A stretch of DNA of 64,000 nt from Palsa-504 sp963839095 (GCA_963839095.1 CAWIUF010000053.1:186001-250000), one strand, 5' to 3'; numbered from the stretch's first letter, positions 16,922-25,644 are shown. Translations and numbers: made by a program. The notes: generated from the sequence alone by a model not told the origin.

Positions 16922-17676
16922 GGGCGGCGAGGGCGGCGGCGGTGCGGTCGTCGGCGGGGTAGAACGACTCGATGGCCAGTTCCTCGACCGTGATGTCCAT
17001 CGGCGTGCCGACCATGGCGGTGATGCTGAGGAAGCTGAGCTCGGCGTGGTCGGCGCGGTAGCGCAGCGGGACCACGACGTCGGTCCGGTCCGGGCGGGCG
17101 GTCTCGCCGCCGGGGTAGCTTTCGAGCTCGTCGATGCAACTCGGCTAGGCGGTGGTCGCCGGTGGTACTCGGCCTGGCGGTGCAGGCGGGTCAGCAGGTG
17201 GGCGCGCCACTCGGGCAGGTTGGTGATCCGGGGGGCCATGCCGTCCGGATGCAGGCTCAGCCGGAGCACGTTGACCGGCGGCTCGAGCAGCTTGCCGCTG
17301 ACGTGGCGGGTGAACTGGGCGATGCCGCTGTTCGCGTCGACCAGCTCCCACCAGCGGTTCACCACCACCGCGGGGTAGGGTTCGTGGCTGGTCAGGACGC
17401 GCCCGAGGGCGTGCTGACCGCCTTGAGCTCGGGCTCGTCGAGGCCGCGTTCGGGGTAGGCGGGGGCGAAACCGCCCGCCAGGAGCAGGGCGTTGCGGTCG
17501 CGCAGCGGGACGTCCAGGTGCTCGGCCAGGTGCAGGATCATGTCGCTGGTCGGCCTGGACCGGCCGGTCTCGACGAAGCTCAGGTGGCGGGACGAGACGT
17601 TCGCGGCGATGGCCAGGTCGAGCTGGCTGAGGCGGCGGCGCTGGCGCCACTCGCGGATCAGGTCCCCGGCGTGCAC
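16908..17676 (-). CDS. XRE-family regulator with MmyB-like ligand domain (two frameshifts)
   Basis: N-terminal helix-turn-helix (LSQLDLAIAANVSSRHLSFV, then ETGRSRPT) followed by an MmyB-like ligand-binding domain: VVVNRWWELVDANSGIAQF, LRLSLHPDGMAPRITN and, after a second frame change, RTDVVVPLRYRADHAELSFL to the stop at 16908. Breaks fall near 17400 and 17155. MmyB-type regulators usually repress a neighbouring divergent gene; here that is the NTF2-like gene, with a 15-bp palindrome in between. GTG 17676 has no strong ribosome site. Confidence 0.75.
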
Positions 17677-17703
17677 GTTGGTGATCTTACATCGTTGTTT
17701 GCC

Positions 17704-17718
17704 TTACCTCGGAGGTAA
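17704..17718. promoter_or_regulatory. Palindromic putative operator between divergent genes
   Basis: TTACCTC-G-GAGGTAA is a perfect 7-bp dyad around one base, in the 101-bp gap between the XRE/MmyB gene (minus) and the NTF2-like gene (plus). Position and symmetry suit autoregulation by the XRE protein. Inferred, not shown. Confidence 0.5.
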
Positions 17719-17777
17719 TTGCCGCGCTTCCCTGTGGTCGGCAGGCTGGGTGGTACGACCTACGGAGGGAGAATCTC

Positions 17778-18134
17778 ATGAACGAGATCGTCGAGCGGTA
17801 CCTCGCCGCGTGGAACGAGAAGGACGAGGCCAAGCGGCGCTCGCTGGTGGACGGGCTGTGGGCGGCCGACGGCAGCTACACCGACCCGCTGGCCGACGCG
17901 CACGGGCGGGCCGAGATCGACGGGCTCATCGGGGCGGTGCAGCAGCAGTTCCCCGAGTTCGTGTTCACGCTCGGCGGGGCGGTGGACGCGCACCACGACC
18001 AGGCCCGGTTCACCTGGCACCTGGGGCCCGCGGGGGCGGCCGAGCCGGTCGTGATCGGCTTCGACGTGGCGGTCGTGGACGGGGACGGGCAGCTCCGCAG
18101 CGTCTACGGCTTCCTGGACAAGGTGCCGGGCTAG
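17778..18134 (+). CDS. NTF2-like (SnoaL-type) protein
   Basis: 118 residues with the alpha+beta cone fold of the nuclear transport factor 2-like superfamily: an N-terminal helix (IVERYLAAWNEKDEAKRR), ADGSYTDPLADAHGRAEI, then strands ending QLRSVYGFLDKVPG. Such proteins are small-molecule isomerases, cyclases or binding proteins. A strong GGAGGG precedes ATG 17778. It diverges from an XRE/MmyB regulator, a common pairing in which the regulator controls the neighbour. Confidence 0.8.
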   Translation: MNEIVERYLAAWNEKDEAKRRSLVDGLWAADGSYTDPLADAHGRAEIDGLIGAVQQQFPEFVFTLGGAVDAHHDQARFTWHLGPAGAAEPVVIGFDVAVVDGDGQLRSVYGFLDKVPG

Positions 18135-18142
18135 CCCGTATG

Positions 18143-18182
18143 CGGCAAGGCCCGGGTTCCGCGCGGAACCCGGGTCTTGCCG
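18143..18182. terminator. Bidirectional terminator hairpin between convergent genes
   Basis: A 20-bp inverted repeat with virtually no loop, centred at 18162/18163, with one G-T wobble (left arm begins CGGCAAGGCCCGGGTTCC). It lies between the NTF2-like gene (stop 18134) and cimA (stop 18189) and can serve both. Confidence 0.8.
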
Positions 18183-18188
18183 TCGGGG

Positions 18189-19776
18189 TTAGCCGGGCTC
18201 GCGGCCGGCCCGGAGAAGGCCGTAGGTGACGGCTTCTTCCAGGGCGTGCCAGGAGGCGGCGATGATGTTCTCGTCCACGCCGACCGTGCTCCAGCTGTCG
18301 CCGCTGCCGTCGCCGGACTCGATGAGGACCCGGGTGACCGCGTCGGTGCCGTGCGTCCCGGCCAGGATGCGGACCTTGTAGTCGGTGAGCTCGAGGCTGG
18401 CGAGCTCGGGGTAGAGGTGCTCGAGCGCGGCCCGCAGCGCCTTGTCCAGCGCGTTCACCGGGCCGTTGCCCTCGCCCACCGCGACCTGGCGCTCGCCCTT
18501 GGCCTCCAGGCGCACCGTGGCCTCGCTGGTCATCCGCCCGTCGGGGTGGCGCTCGACGATGACCCGCCAGGACTCGACGGTGAAGTACTCGTGCTGCTGG
18601 CCGAGCTCGTCGCGCAGGAGGAGCTCGAAGCTGGCGTCGGCGGCCTCGAAGGTGTAGCCCTTGGCCTCGAGGTCCTTGACCTTGTCGGTGACGCTGGCGA
18701 TGACGTCCTTGTCGCCGGACAGGTCGTAGCCGAGCTCGCGGCCCTTGAGCTCGACACTCGCGCGGCCGGCCATGTCGGAGACCAGCATCCGCATGTCGTT
18801 GCCGACCAGGGCGGGGTCGATGTGCTGGTAGAGCATCGGGTCGACCTTGATCGCGCTGGCGTGCAGGCCGGCCTTGTGCGCGAAGGCGCTGAGGCCGACG
18901 TAGGGCTGGTGGGTGTCCGGGGCCACGTTGGTGACCTCGCTGATCTGGTGCGCGATCCTGGCCATCTCCTGGAGCCCGGTCTCGGGGACGACATTTCTGC
19001 CCTTCTTGAGCTGCAGGCCGGCCACCACGCTGAACAGGTTGGCGTTGCCGGCCCGCTCGCCGTAGCCGTTGGCGGTGCCCTGCACGTGGGTGACGCCGGC
19101 GTCGACGGCGACCAGCGTGTTGGCGACGCCGCAGGCGGTGTCGTCGTGGCAGTGGATGCCGAGGCGTGCCTGGGTTTTGTCGGTGACGGCTGTTGACGAC
19201 GTCGCCGAGCTCGTTGGGCATCATGCCGCCGTTGGTGTCGCAGAGGGCGACCAGGCTGGCACCCGCCTGCACGGCGGTTTTCACGACCTCGAGGGCGTAG
19301 TCCGGGTTGGACTTGTAGCCGTCGAAGAAGTGCTCGGCGTCGAGGAAGACGCGCTGGCCGTTCTCTCGCAGGTGGGTGACCGTGTCCGCGATCATGGCGA
19401 GGTTTTCCTCGAGGGTGGTTCTTAGTGCCAGGAGGACGTGCCGGTCGTGACTCTTGGCGACCAGAGTCACGACCGGCGCGCCCGATTCGCGCAGGGCGGC
19501 GACCTGGGGGTCGTCGGCCGCCTGCACGCCGGGCCGGCGGGTCGCGCCGAACGCGGCGAGCTGCGCGTGCTTGAGGTCCAGTTCGGTGACGGCGCGGCGG
19601 AAGAACTCGGTGTCCTTCGGGATCGCCCCCGGCCAGCCGCCCTCGATGAATCCGACGCCGAGCTCGTCCAGCTGCCGTGCGATGACGAGCTTGTCGGCCA
19701 CCGTGAGGTTGAGGCCTTCCTGCTGAGCTCCGTCTCGCAAGGTCGTGTCGTAGACGTGGAAACTGTCGTCGGGCAT
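18189..19776 (-). CDS. cimA: (R)-citramalate synthase (one frameshift)
   Basis: Condenses acetyl-CoA and pyruvate to citramalate, the first step of the threonine-independent isoleucine route. The HMGL-like barrel begins FHVYDTTLRDGAQQEGLN with metal ligands in DTTLRDG, and FLDAEHFFDGYK is typical of the CimA rather than LeuA branch. After a frame change near 19190 the protein resumes with GTANGYGERAGNANLFSV, GLSAFAHKAGLHASAI and the C-terminal regulatory domain (KVRILAGTHGTDAVTRVLIE). ATG 19776 follows AGGAGAAG. A leader peptide and attenuator precede it. 2-isopropylmalate synthase is less likely given these motifs and length. Confidence 0.9.
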
Positions 19777-19828
19777 CGGATTCTTCTCCTGGGATGGTTT
19801 CGTGTCCGGGGCTGTCGCCTATCGCGGC

Positions 19829-19864
19829 AAAACAAAAGACCCCTCGCGAATACGCGAGAGGTCT
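19829..19864 (-). terminator. Attenuator terminator upstream of cimA
   Basis: On the minus strand a 12-bp stem (AGACCTCTCGCG, loop TATT, CGCGAGGGGTCT; one A-C mismatch) is followed by TTTTGTTTTG. It sits 52 bases before the cimA start and about 80 bases after an Ile-rich leader peptide: the usual arrangement for transcription attenuation. Confidence 0.8.
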
Positions 19865-19895
19865 GCGCGACGGCGGGCCGGGTCCTTGCGGGGGT

Positions 19896-19913
19896 CCGGG
19901 GGTCGTCCCCCGG
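19896..19913. repeat. G/C-run palindrome (REP-like) in the cimA leader
   Basis: CCGGGGG-TCGT-CCCCCGG. The same GGGGG-TCGT/TAGT-CCCCC-GGG core recurs inside the carboxylase gene (32530-32545) and the CNNM gene (55061-55080), with a looser copy at 22660-22680. Here it lies between the leader peptide and the terminator and could act as the competing hairpin. Confidence 0.55.
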
Positions 19914-19946
19914 GTCAGCAGAGTGCCCGGCGCTAGAGCTGGTGCC

Positions 19947-19991
19947 CTAGGTGCCGACGCGCCAGCCGATAATAATGCGGCCGAACGTCAC
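19947..19991 (-). CDS. Putative cimA leader peptide with three consecutive isoleucines
   Basis: GTG 19991 to TAG 19947: MTFGRIIIGWRVGT, 14 residues. The Ile codons are ATT-ATT-ATC, with two ATT codons that are rare in this GC-rich genome. Position before a terminator hairpin and before the first gene of isoleucine synthesis suggests a ribosome-stalling sensor of Ile-tRNA. No Shine-Dalgarno is visible, so translation may be leaderless or start at an upstream in-frame GTG. Confidence 0.65.
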   Translation of the reverse strand: MTFGRIIIGWRVGT

Positions 19992-20052
19992 GCTGTCAGT
20001 CTGCCACACGCCAGCGGCCCGCTGCGGCCGTTGTGTCCCGTCTCGCGTTTTC

Positions 20053-20069
20053 GTCTCACCATCCGAGAC
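20053..20069 (-). promoter_or_regulatory. BCAA regulatory box, copy 1 (cimA)
   Basis: Plus strand GTCTCA-CCA-TCCGAGAC; gene strand GTCTCGGA-TGG-TGAGAC. It is identical outside the central three bases to boxes upstream of leuB and ilvB. It resembles sites of IclR-type leucine regulators (LtbR/NdgR/AreB group), as I recall them. It lies 62 bases upstream of the leader peptide start. Confidence 0.7.
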
Positions 20070-20086
20070 GGGTTCGGTCCGGAAAG

Positions 20087-20139
20087 CATGATCGCGGGCA
20101 GTTACGGCTGAATCTCGACCGGAACTGCCCGCGATCATG
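20087..20139 (-). terminator. Inverted repeat downstream of ilvE, probable terminator
   Basis: Perfect 17-bp arms (CATGATCGCGGGCAGTT at 20087-20103 and its complement at 20123-20139) around a 19-nt loop, starting 14 bases after the ilvE stop. No T-run follows, as is common for terminators in GC-rich actinobacteria. The outer CATGATC recalls the ATL-downstream repeats. Confidence 0.6.
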
Positions 20140-20152
20140 ACAGCGGGCTGGG

Positions 20153-21250
20153 TTAGCAGACCTTGTGGATCCAGGTGAAGGGGTCGGGGCGGTGGCCGTA
20201 CTGGATGGCGATGAGTTCCTCGCGCAGGCGCTTGGTGACCGGGCCGGGCTCGCCGTCGGCGATGGTCCAGTTGGCGGTTTCGCTCTTGACCTGGCCGACC
20301 GGGGTGATGACGGCCGCGGTGCCGCAGGCGAAGGTCTCGGTCAGCTCGCCGGCCGCGCACTCGGCCTGCCACTGGTCGATCGTGATCGGCTCCTCGACCG
20401 CCTTGATGCCGAGCTGGGGGGCCAGCTTGAGCAGCGCGTCGCGGGTGATGCCGGGGAGCAGGGTGCCGGTCAGCGGGGGCGTGGCGATCCAGGGCTCGGC
20501 GGTGTTGCCGCCGCGGACGAAGAACAGGTTCATCCCGCCCATTTCCTCGACCCAGCGGTGCTCGGCCGCGTCCAGCCAGACCACCTGGTCACAGCCGCGG
20601 TCCACGGCCTGCTGCTGGGCCACGAACGCGGCCGCGTAGTTGCCGCCGGTCTTGACGCCGCCGGTGCCGCCCGGCGCCGCCCGGGTGTACTCCTGCGACA
20701 GCCAGACCGTCACCGGCTTGACCCCGCTGGCGAAATACGACGCGGCGGGCGAGGCGATGACGCAGAACAGGTACTCGCTGCTCGGGTGGTTGACGCCGAG
20801 CCCGCGCTGGGTGGCGATCATGAACGGCCGCAGGTAGAGGCTGTTCCCCTCGCCGCCCGGCACCCACTCGCGGTCCTGCGCGACCAGCAGCTCGAGGGCC
20901 CGGATGAAGGTCTGTTCGGGCAGCTCGGGCATCGCCATCCGGCGGGCGGTGCTGTTGAACCGGGCGGCGTTGGCGTCCGGCCGGAACAGGGTGATCGAGC
21001 CGCTGTCCTGGCGGTACGCCTTCAGGCCCTCGAAGAACTCCTGGGAGTAGTGGAACACCGAGGTGGCCGGGTCCAGGGTGAACGGGCCGTACGGCTCCAG
21101 GCGGCCGTCGTGCCAGCCTTCTTCCGCGGACCAGCGCAGCGTGACCATGTGGTCGGTGAACAGCTGGCCGAACCCGGGCGACCGCAGCATCGCCTCGCGC
21201 TCGGCGTCGGGCACCGGCTGCCCACTGGGACGGATATCGAAATCAATCAT
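20153..21250 (-). CDS. ilvE: Branched-chain amino acid aminotransferase
   Basis: 365-residue class IV PLP aminotransferase catalysing the last step of Ile, Val and Leu synthesis. Motifs: FHYSQEFFEGLKAYR, ARFNSTARRMAMP, LYLRPFMIAT, the PLP lysine in GGVKTGGNYAAA, MGGMNLFFV and FACGTAAVITPVG. Length fits bacterial/actinobacterial IlvE. ATG 21250 follows GGAGGAAG. It is 139 bp downstream of leuB in the same direction and could be read from the leuB promoter; no box of its own was seen. A terminator-like repeat follows. Confidence 0.95.
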   Translation of the reverse strand: MIDFDIRPSGQPVPDAEREAMLRSPGFGQLFTDHMVTLRWSAEEGWHDGRLEPYGPFTLDPATSVFHYSQEFFEGLKAYRQDSGSITLFRPDANAARFNSTARRMAMPELPEQTFIRALELLVAQDREWVPGGEGNSLYLRPFMIATQRGLGVNHPSSEYLFCVIASPAASYFASGVKPVTVWLSQEYTRAAPGGTGGVKTGGNYAAAFVAQQQAVDRGCDQVVWLDAAEHRWVEEMGGMNLFFVRGGNTAEPWIATPPLTGTLLPGITRDALLKLAPQLGIKAVEEPITIDQWQAECAAGELTETFACGTAAVITPVGQVKSETANWTIADGEPGPVTKRLREELIAIQYGHRPDPFTWIHKVC

Positions 21251-21389
21251 GGTGCGGTACTTCCTCCTCGCCCGCGCGGGCAGGCTTTGTCTCTAGGTTC
21301 TCACCTATTCGTTGTGCGCTGCGGACCTGCCCGGCGGGGTTGTGCCTGCTGGGAGGAGCCCGGCAGGCGCATATGGCATGGCCGACCGG

Positions 21390-22442
21390 CTAGCCGGCTA
21401 CTCGCTCGGCGATGTCGTCGCCGACTTCGACGGTGGTGCGGGCGGCCCAGGCGCCCTGGCGCTCGACCAGGTCCTCGGAGACCGCCTGCTCGATCCGGGC
21501 GGCTTCGGCCGACAGGCCCAGGTGCTCGCAGAGCATGGCGGCGGACAAGATCGCCGCCGTCGGGTCGGCCTTGCTCTGGCCGGCGATGTCCGGCGCGCTG
21601 CCGTGGACCGGCTCGAACATGCTGGGCGCGGTGCCTTCGGGGTTGATGTTGCCGCTGGCGGCCAGCCCGATCCCGCCCGCGATGGCGGCGCCCAGGTCGG
21701 TGAGGATGTCACCGAAGAGGTTGTCGGTGACGATGACGTCGAAGCGCTCGGGTCCGGAGACGAAGAACATCGACGCGGCGTCCACGTGGCAGTAGTCCAC
21801 CGACACGTCGGCGAACTCCTTGGCCAGGCTGTCCACGGTGCGCTGCCACAGATCGCCGGCGTAGGTGAGGACGTTCGTCTTGTGGACGAGCGTCAGCTTG
21901 CGCCGCGGCCGGGCCAGGGCCTTGGTGAACGCGTAGCGGGCCACCCGCTCGACGCCGAACGCCGTGTTGATGCTCTCCTGGGTGGCGATCTCGGCCGGGG
22001 TGCCCTTGCGCATCACGCCGCCCGCGCCGGTGTACGGGCCCTCGGTGCCCTCGCGGACCACCACCATGTCCACCGACTCGGGGCGGGCGCTGGCCAGCGG
22101 CGTGGTGACGCCGGGGTAGAGCCGCACCGGGCGCAGGTTGACGTACTGGTCGAGCTCGAAGCGCAGCCGCAGCAGCAGGCCGCGCTCCAGCACGCCGCTG
22201 GGCACGCTCGGGTCGCCGACCGCGCCGAGCAGGATGGCGTCGTGCCCCCTGATCTCCTCGAGCACCGCGTCCGGCAGCGTCTCCCCGGTGCGGTGCCAGC
22301 GCTGGGCGCCGAGATCGTAACTGGTCTCGTCGAAGGTGACCCCGGGGGTGGCGGCGCGCAGCACCTTGAGCGCCTCGGCGGTCACCTCGGGACCGATTCC
22401 GTCGCCGCCGACGACGGCAAGCCTGATCGTTCGTGAATCCAT
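21390..22442 (-). CDS. leuB: 3-isopropylmalate dehydrogenase
   Basis: 350 residues; NAD-dependent oxidative decarboxylation of 3-isopropylmalate in leucine synthesis (possibly also methylmalate in the citramalate route). Seen: AVVGGDGIGPEVT, LRFELDQYVNLRPVRLYPGV, VVREGTEGPYTG, the substrate lysine in LVHKTNVLTYAG, VTDNLFGDILTDLGAAI and EPVHGSAPDIAGQ. ATG 22442 overlaps no gene; a small ORF ends 9 bp upstream. The transcript probably starts about 410 bases upstream, after the regulatory box at 22910. Confidence 0.95.
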   Translation of the reverse strand: MDSRTIRLAVVGGDGIGPEVTAEALKVLRAATPGVTFDETSYDLGAQRWHRTGETLPDAVLEEIRGHDAILLGAVGDPSVPSGVLERGLLLRLRFELDQYVNLRPVRLYPGVTTPLASARPESVDMVVVREGTEGPYTGAGGVMRKGTPAEIATQESINTAFGVERVARYAFTKALARPRRKLTLVHKTNVLTYAGDLWQRTVDSLAKEFADVSVDYCHVDAASMFFVSGPERFDVIVTDNLFGDILTDLGAAIAGGIGLAASGNINPEGTAPSMFEPVHGSAPDIAGQSKADPTAAILSAAMLCEHLGLSAEAARIEQAVSEDLVERQGAWAARTTVEVGDDIAERVAG

Positions 22443-22451
22443 GCCAGAACC

Positions 22452-22713
22452 TTACTGGCGGGCCTGGCTGGCTGCGGGCGCAGGCGCGGCCTGTTCGGCC
22501 TCTCCCCCGTTGTCGCGGCGGTCGAGGGCGATCTGGACGGCCTGGGCCGGGGAGAAGTCGCGACGGGCCGTGGCCTTGGCGCTGGCGGTTGTCTGGCTTG
22601 GCGCCGGTGGCGGTCTTGGCCGTGGCGGCCGGGCGGGAATTCTTCACCGAACGCATGGGCCGGGGGGGATACTCCCCCTGATTCGCGGAATCCCAGGGAT
22701 ACATGTCATACAT
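22452..22713 (-). CDS. Small hypothetical protein between leader and leuB (one frameshift)
   Basis: ATG 22713 follows CAGGAGCG and begins MYDMYPWDSANQGEYPPRPM. After a frame change near 22605 a coding-like frame continues KATARRDFSPAQAVQIALDR to TAA at 22452, giving about 87 residues, largely disordered with one amphipathic helix. The GEYPPRP part comes from a G/C-run palindrome (22660-22680). Function unknown. It would be co-transcribed with leuB. Confidence 0.45.
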
Positions 22714-22749
22714 GAGGACGCTCCTGATGGTGAGCCAGAACGGTCGTAC

Positions 22750-22783
22750 GGCCAGCGCGAGACCCCGCAGCGGGTCGCTGGCC
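22750..22783 (-). promoter_or_regulatory. Stable hairpin in the leuB leader
   Basis: GGCCAGC (22750-22756) pairs with GCTGGCC (22777-22783), and inner GACCC with GGGTC. It lies 20 bases after the leader peptide stop. There is no T-run, so it may be an antiterminator, a pause hairpin or a T-less terminator. Confidence 0.5.
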
Positions 22784-22803
22784 TACCTGGATGCCGGTCT
22801 GGA

Positions 22804-22854
22804 TCAGGTGCTTGGGAGCCCGCTGCGGCTGGCTACGAGTACGAAGCGCCGCAT
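22804..22854 (-). CDS. Putative leuB leader peptide
   Basis: ATG 22854 to TGA 22804: MRRFVLVASRSGLPST, 16 residues, with Val-Leu-Val coded GTA-CTC-GTA (GTA is rare here) and a further Leu. An AT-rich TAATTTAATA (22861-22870), a plausible -10, lies just upstream, so the transcript may be leaderless. Position matches the ilvB and cimA leader peptides. Confidence 0.55.
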   Translation of the reverse strand: MRRFVLVASRSGLPST

Positions 22855-22909
22855 AGTGCTTATTAAATTACCGGACGGGTCGCGCGGGCAGACACCCCTC
22901 AAGACGTCG

Positions 22910-22926
22910 GTCTCAGTATCCGAGAC
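22910..22926 (-). promoter_or_regulatory. BCAA regulatory box, copy 2 (leuB)
   Basis: Plus strand GTCTCA-GTA-TCCGAGAC. It differs from the cimA and ilvB copies only in the central three bases. It lies 56 bases upstream of the leuB leader peptide start and about 40 bases upstream of the AT-rich -10 candidate. Confidence 0.7.
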
Positions 22927-22986
22927 ACTATTTTTAGTTCCTAGTTCATGTGGCGGCGCCGCCCGGATAAGCGCGCGCGGGTGAAG

Positions 22987-24047
22987 TCAGGAGAGCCAGG
23001 TGCGGTAACGGGAGCGGGTGGCCTTTTTCCAGGTCTGGCGGGCTTCGTGCTGGAGGCTGGCGGCGCGGTTGCGCTGCTGCTCGTACAGGAGGCCGTAGGT
23101 GAAGGCGTTCTCGCCGGCCAGGTGGGCGCCGATGCCCAGGTCCCGGGCCGCCTGCCGGGCGATCACGGTGTCCTGGTGATCGCCGATGACCGACTGGACC
23201 TTCTTCATCTGCCTGGCGAAGCTAGCGCGGCCTTCCGGCCCGCCGCCGGGGTGGCGGCCTCGGCCGCGTAGCGGGCCCGCCGGGCGGACTTGCGGGCCTC
23301 GTGCAGGGCGACGTCCCTGGCCTGGCCCGGCGGGGCGTGCCGGGCTCGGCGCATCCGCTTGCTGGCCTGCTGGTAGACCTTGCGCACCGCGGCCGGGAGC
23401 ACCTCGCGGGCCGGGTCGGCCGGCCTTCGGGCCCCGCGGCGGGTCATGGGCCAGCATGTCCAGGTCGGCCAGGAGCTTGGCGTAGCGCACGGAGTCGAAG
23501 GCCTTGATGACGGCTTCGCGGGCGGAAGCCCGCCGGGGAGCGAAGTGGCCCTGCACGCGCGCCTGGACCGGGCCGATGAGCAGCTCGACCGGGACCGGCT
23601 CGAGGCTCGTCCTGCAGGTGCTGCGGACAGCACCTCGGCGTCCCTGGCCTCGCCGAGCAGGCCGCCGAGCCACTTGAGCTCGGCGGCCGCCTTCTCGGTC
23701 TCGGTCCCGCGGGATGACCTTGCCGAACGACCGCAGGGTGCTGCGCAGCCTGCGGGTCGCCACCCGCATCTGGTGGACCGAGTCGAACTCGTCGGCCCGC
23801 ACCTTCGGCTCGAGGGACCGCAGCTCCGCGACGTGGAGCTTGAGGTAGGCCGTCACGACCTCGGCCGCGGACGCCGACGCACGCGGCTTGGTCCCGGCGA
23901 CGGGAGCCGGGCGCGCTGGGCCGGAGGAACCTGCCCCGGGCGGGGGCGCCGGGCGGAGACGGCCGGGGTCGCCGGGGTCTTCGCGGCGCGGGTGGTACGG
24001 TGGTACGGTGCTTGGGTCTTGGTTTGCGTGCTGTTCACTGCCATCAT
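22987..24047 (-). CDS. CHAD-domain protein (several frameshifts)
   Basis: Conserved-histidine alpha-helical domain protein of the kind that binds inorganic polyphosphate. Seen: AAEVVTAYLKLHVAELRSLE, then DSVHQMRVATRRLRSTLRSF (first CHAD helices with the conserved His and basic residues), AFDSVRYAKLLADLDMLA, MKKVQSVIGDHQDTVIARQA and the C-terminal RQTWKKATRSRYRTWLS. Frame changes fall near 23900, 23700, 23610, 23440 and 23230. The likely start is ATG 24047 (MMAVNSTQTKT), 36 bp after ilvC. No CYTH domain is fused. Confidence 0.65.
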
Positions 24048-24083
24048 GACCCGATACCCCGCCCGGGGCGGTAAAACCTGCTG

Positions 24084-25082
24084 TTACTCGTCCTCGGCGA
24101 GCCAGGACATCAGCGGGCGGAGCTTGGCGCCGACCTGCTCGATCTGCTCGTTGTGCTCGGCCTCGCGGCGCTTGAGGAAGTTCGGCTTGCCGGCGTCGAA
24201 CTCCTCGACCAGCTCGCGGGTGAACGAACCGTCCTGGATCTCGCCCAGGATGCGGCGCATCTCCTCGCGGGTCTGCTCGTTGATCAGCCGCGGGCCGCGG
24301 GTGTAGCCGCCGTACTCGGCGGTGTCCGAGACCGACCAGTACATCTTGGAGATGCCGCCCTCGTACATCAGGTCGACGATCAGCTTCACCTCGTGCAGGC
24401 ACTCGAAGTAGGCCGACTCGGGCTGGTAGCCCGCCTCGACCAGGGTGTTGAAGCCCGCCTTGATCAGCTCGGACAGGCCGCCGCAGAGCACCGCCTGCTC
24501 GCCGAACAGGTCGGTCTCGGTCTCCTCGGTGAAGGTGCTCTTCAGCGCGCCGGCCCGGGTGCCGCCGATGGCCTTGGCGTAGGCCAGGGTCAGCGGCCAG
24601 GCGTTGCCGGTGGCGTCACGCTCGACGCAGACCAGCACCGGGGTGCCGCGGCCCTGCGAGAACTGGCGCCGCACCAGGTGGCCGGGGGCCTTCGGCGCGA
24701 CCATGCACACGTCGACGCCCTCGGGCGGCGCGATGAGGTCGTAGCGGATGTTCAGGCCGTGCGCGAAGAACAGCGCGTCCCCCTCCACCAGGGCCGGCGC
24801 GATCGCCTCGGCGTACAGCTGCCGCTGCAGGTGGTCCGGGATGAGGACCATGATCAGGTCGGCTTCCTCGCACGCCTCGGCGGGCGTGACGACGCGCAGG
24901 CCGTCGTTGACCGCCTTCTCCCGGCTCTTGGAGCCCTCGGGCAGCCCGACGCGGACGTCCACGCCGGAGTCGCGGAGCGAGAGCGCGTGCGCGTGCCCCT
25001 GGCTGCCGTAGCCGAGGACGGCCACGTGCCGGCGCTGGATGATGGACAGGTCGGCGCTGTCGTCGTAGAAGATCTCTGCCAC
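24084..25082 (-). CDS. ilvC: Ketol-acid reductoisomerase (class I, NADP type)
   Basis: 332 residues; isomerises and reduces acetolactate or acetohydroxybutyrate in Val/Ile/Leu synthesis. Rossmann motif AVLGYGSQGHAHALSLRDSG, NADPH-selective loop EGSKSREKA, PKAPGHLVRRQFSQG, and the Mg-binding core TFTEETETDLFGEQAVLCGG plus ECLHEVKLIVDLMYEGG. The short class I form is complete. It follows ilvN by 37 bp, giving the classical ilvB-ilvN-ilvC order. Confidence 0.97.
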   Translation of the reverse strand: MAEIFYDDSADLSIIQRRHVAVLGYGSQGHAHALSLRDSGVDVRVGLPEGSKSREKAVNDGLRVVTPAEACEEADLIMVLIPDHLQRQLYAEAIAPALVEGDALFFAHGLNIRYDLIAPPEGVDVCMVAPKAPGHLVRRQFSQGRGTPVLVCVERDATGNAWPLTLAYAKAIGGTRAGALKSTFTEETETDLFGEQAVLCGGLSELIKAGFNTLVEAGYQPESAYFECLHEVKLIVDLMYEGGISKMYWSVSDTAEYGGYTRGPRLINEQTREEMRRILGEIQDGSFTRELVEEFDAGKPNFLKRREAEHNEQIEQVGAKLRPLMSWLAEDE

Positions 25083-25119
25083 TGAAACGGGCCTTTCTTG
25101 AAGTGTTGTCTGGGAAAAG

Positions 25120-25644
25120 TTAAGCGCTGCGTTCCACGGGACGGAGCGCCCGGTCGGTGATGGAGCGGCCGCCGCGGCCGATGGCCACCAGGCCGGACTG
25201 CACCAGCTCCTTGATCCCGAACGGCTCGAGCACCTTGATCAGCGCGTCGAGCTTCTCCCGGTTCCCCGTCGCCTCGACGGTGATCACGTCGAGCGCCACG
25301 TCCACGACCTTAGCCCGGAACAGGTTGACGGTCTCGAGGACCCGCGACCTGCTCTCCGCGTCGGCCCTGACCTTGATCAGGATCAGCTCGCGCTGCACGG
25401 TGGCGCCCGGCTCGAGCTCGACGATCTTGAGCACGTTGATCAGCTTGTTGAGCTGCTTGGTCACCTGCTCGAGCGGGTGCTCGTCGCAGTTGACCACGAT
25501 CGTGATGCGGGAGATCTCGTCGTGCTCGGTCGGCCCGACGGCGAGGGACTCGATGTTGAAGCCGCGGCGGGCGAACAGGCCCGCGACCCGCACCAGGACC
25601 CCCGGCTTGTTCTCGACCAGCACGGACAAGGTGTGCCTAGTCAT
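25120..25644 (-). CDS. ilvN: Acetolactate synthase small (regulatory) subunit
   Basis: 174 residues. N-terminal ACT domain (TLSVLVENKPGVLVRVAGLF, RRGFNIESLAVGPTE) that binds valine, and the C-terminal ALS_ss_C domain (FRAKVVDVALDVITVEATG, EPFGIKELVQSGLVAIGRG). It activates the catalytic subunit and gives feedback inhibition. ATG 25644 overlaps the ilvB stop by 8 nt, so the two are translationally coupled. Confidence 0.95.
   Translation of the reverse strand: MTRHTLSVLVENKPGVLVRVAGLFARRGFNIESLAVGPTEHDEISRITIVVNCDEHPLEQVTKQLNKLINVLKIVELEPGATVQRELILIKVRADAESRSRVLETVNLFRAKVVDVALDVITVEATGNREKLDALIKVLEPFGIKELVQSGLVAIGRGGRSITDRALRPVERSA

Noticed and set aside
22714..22960. T-box riboswitch upstream of leuB
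   Set aside because: No T-box sequence or specifier stem; a leader peptide and protein box explain the region better.
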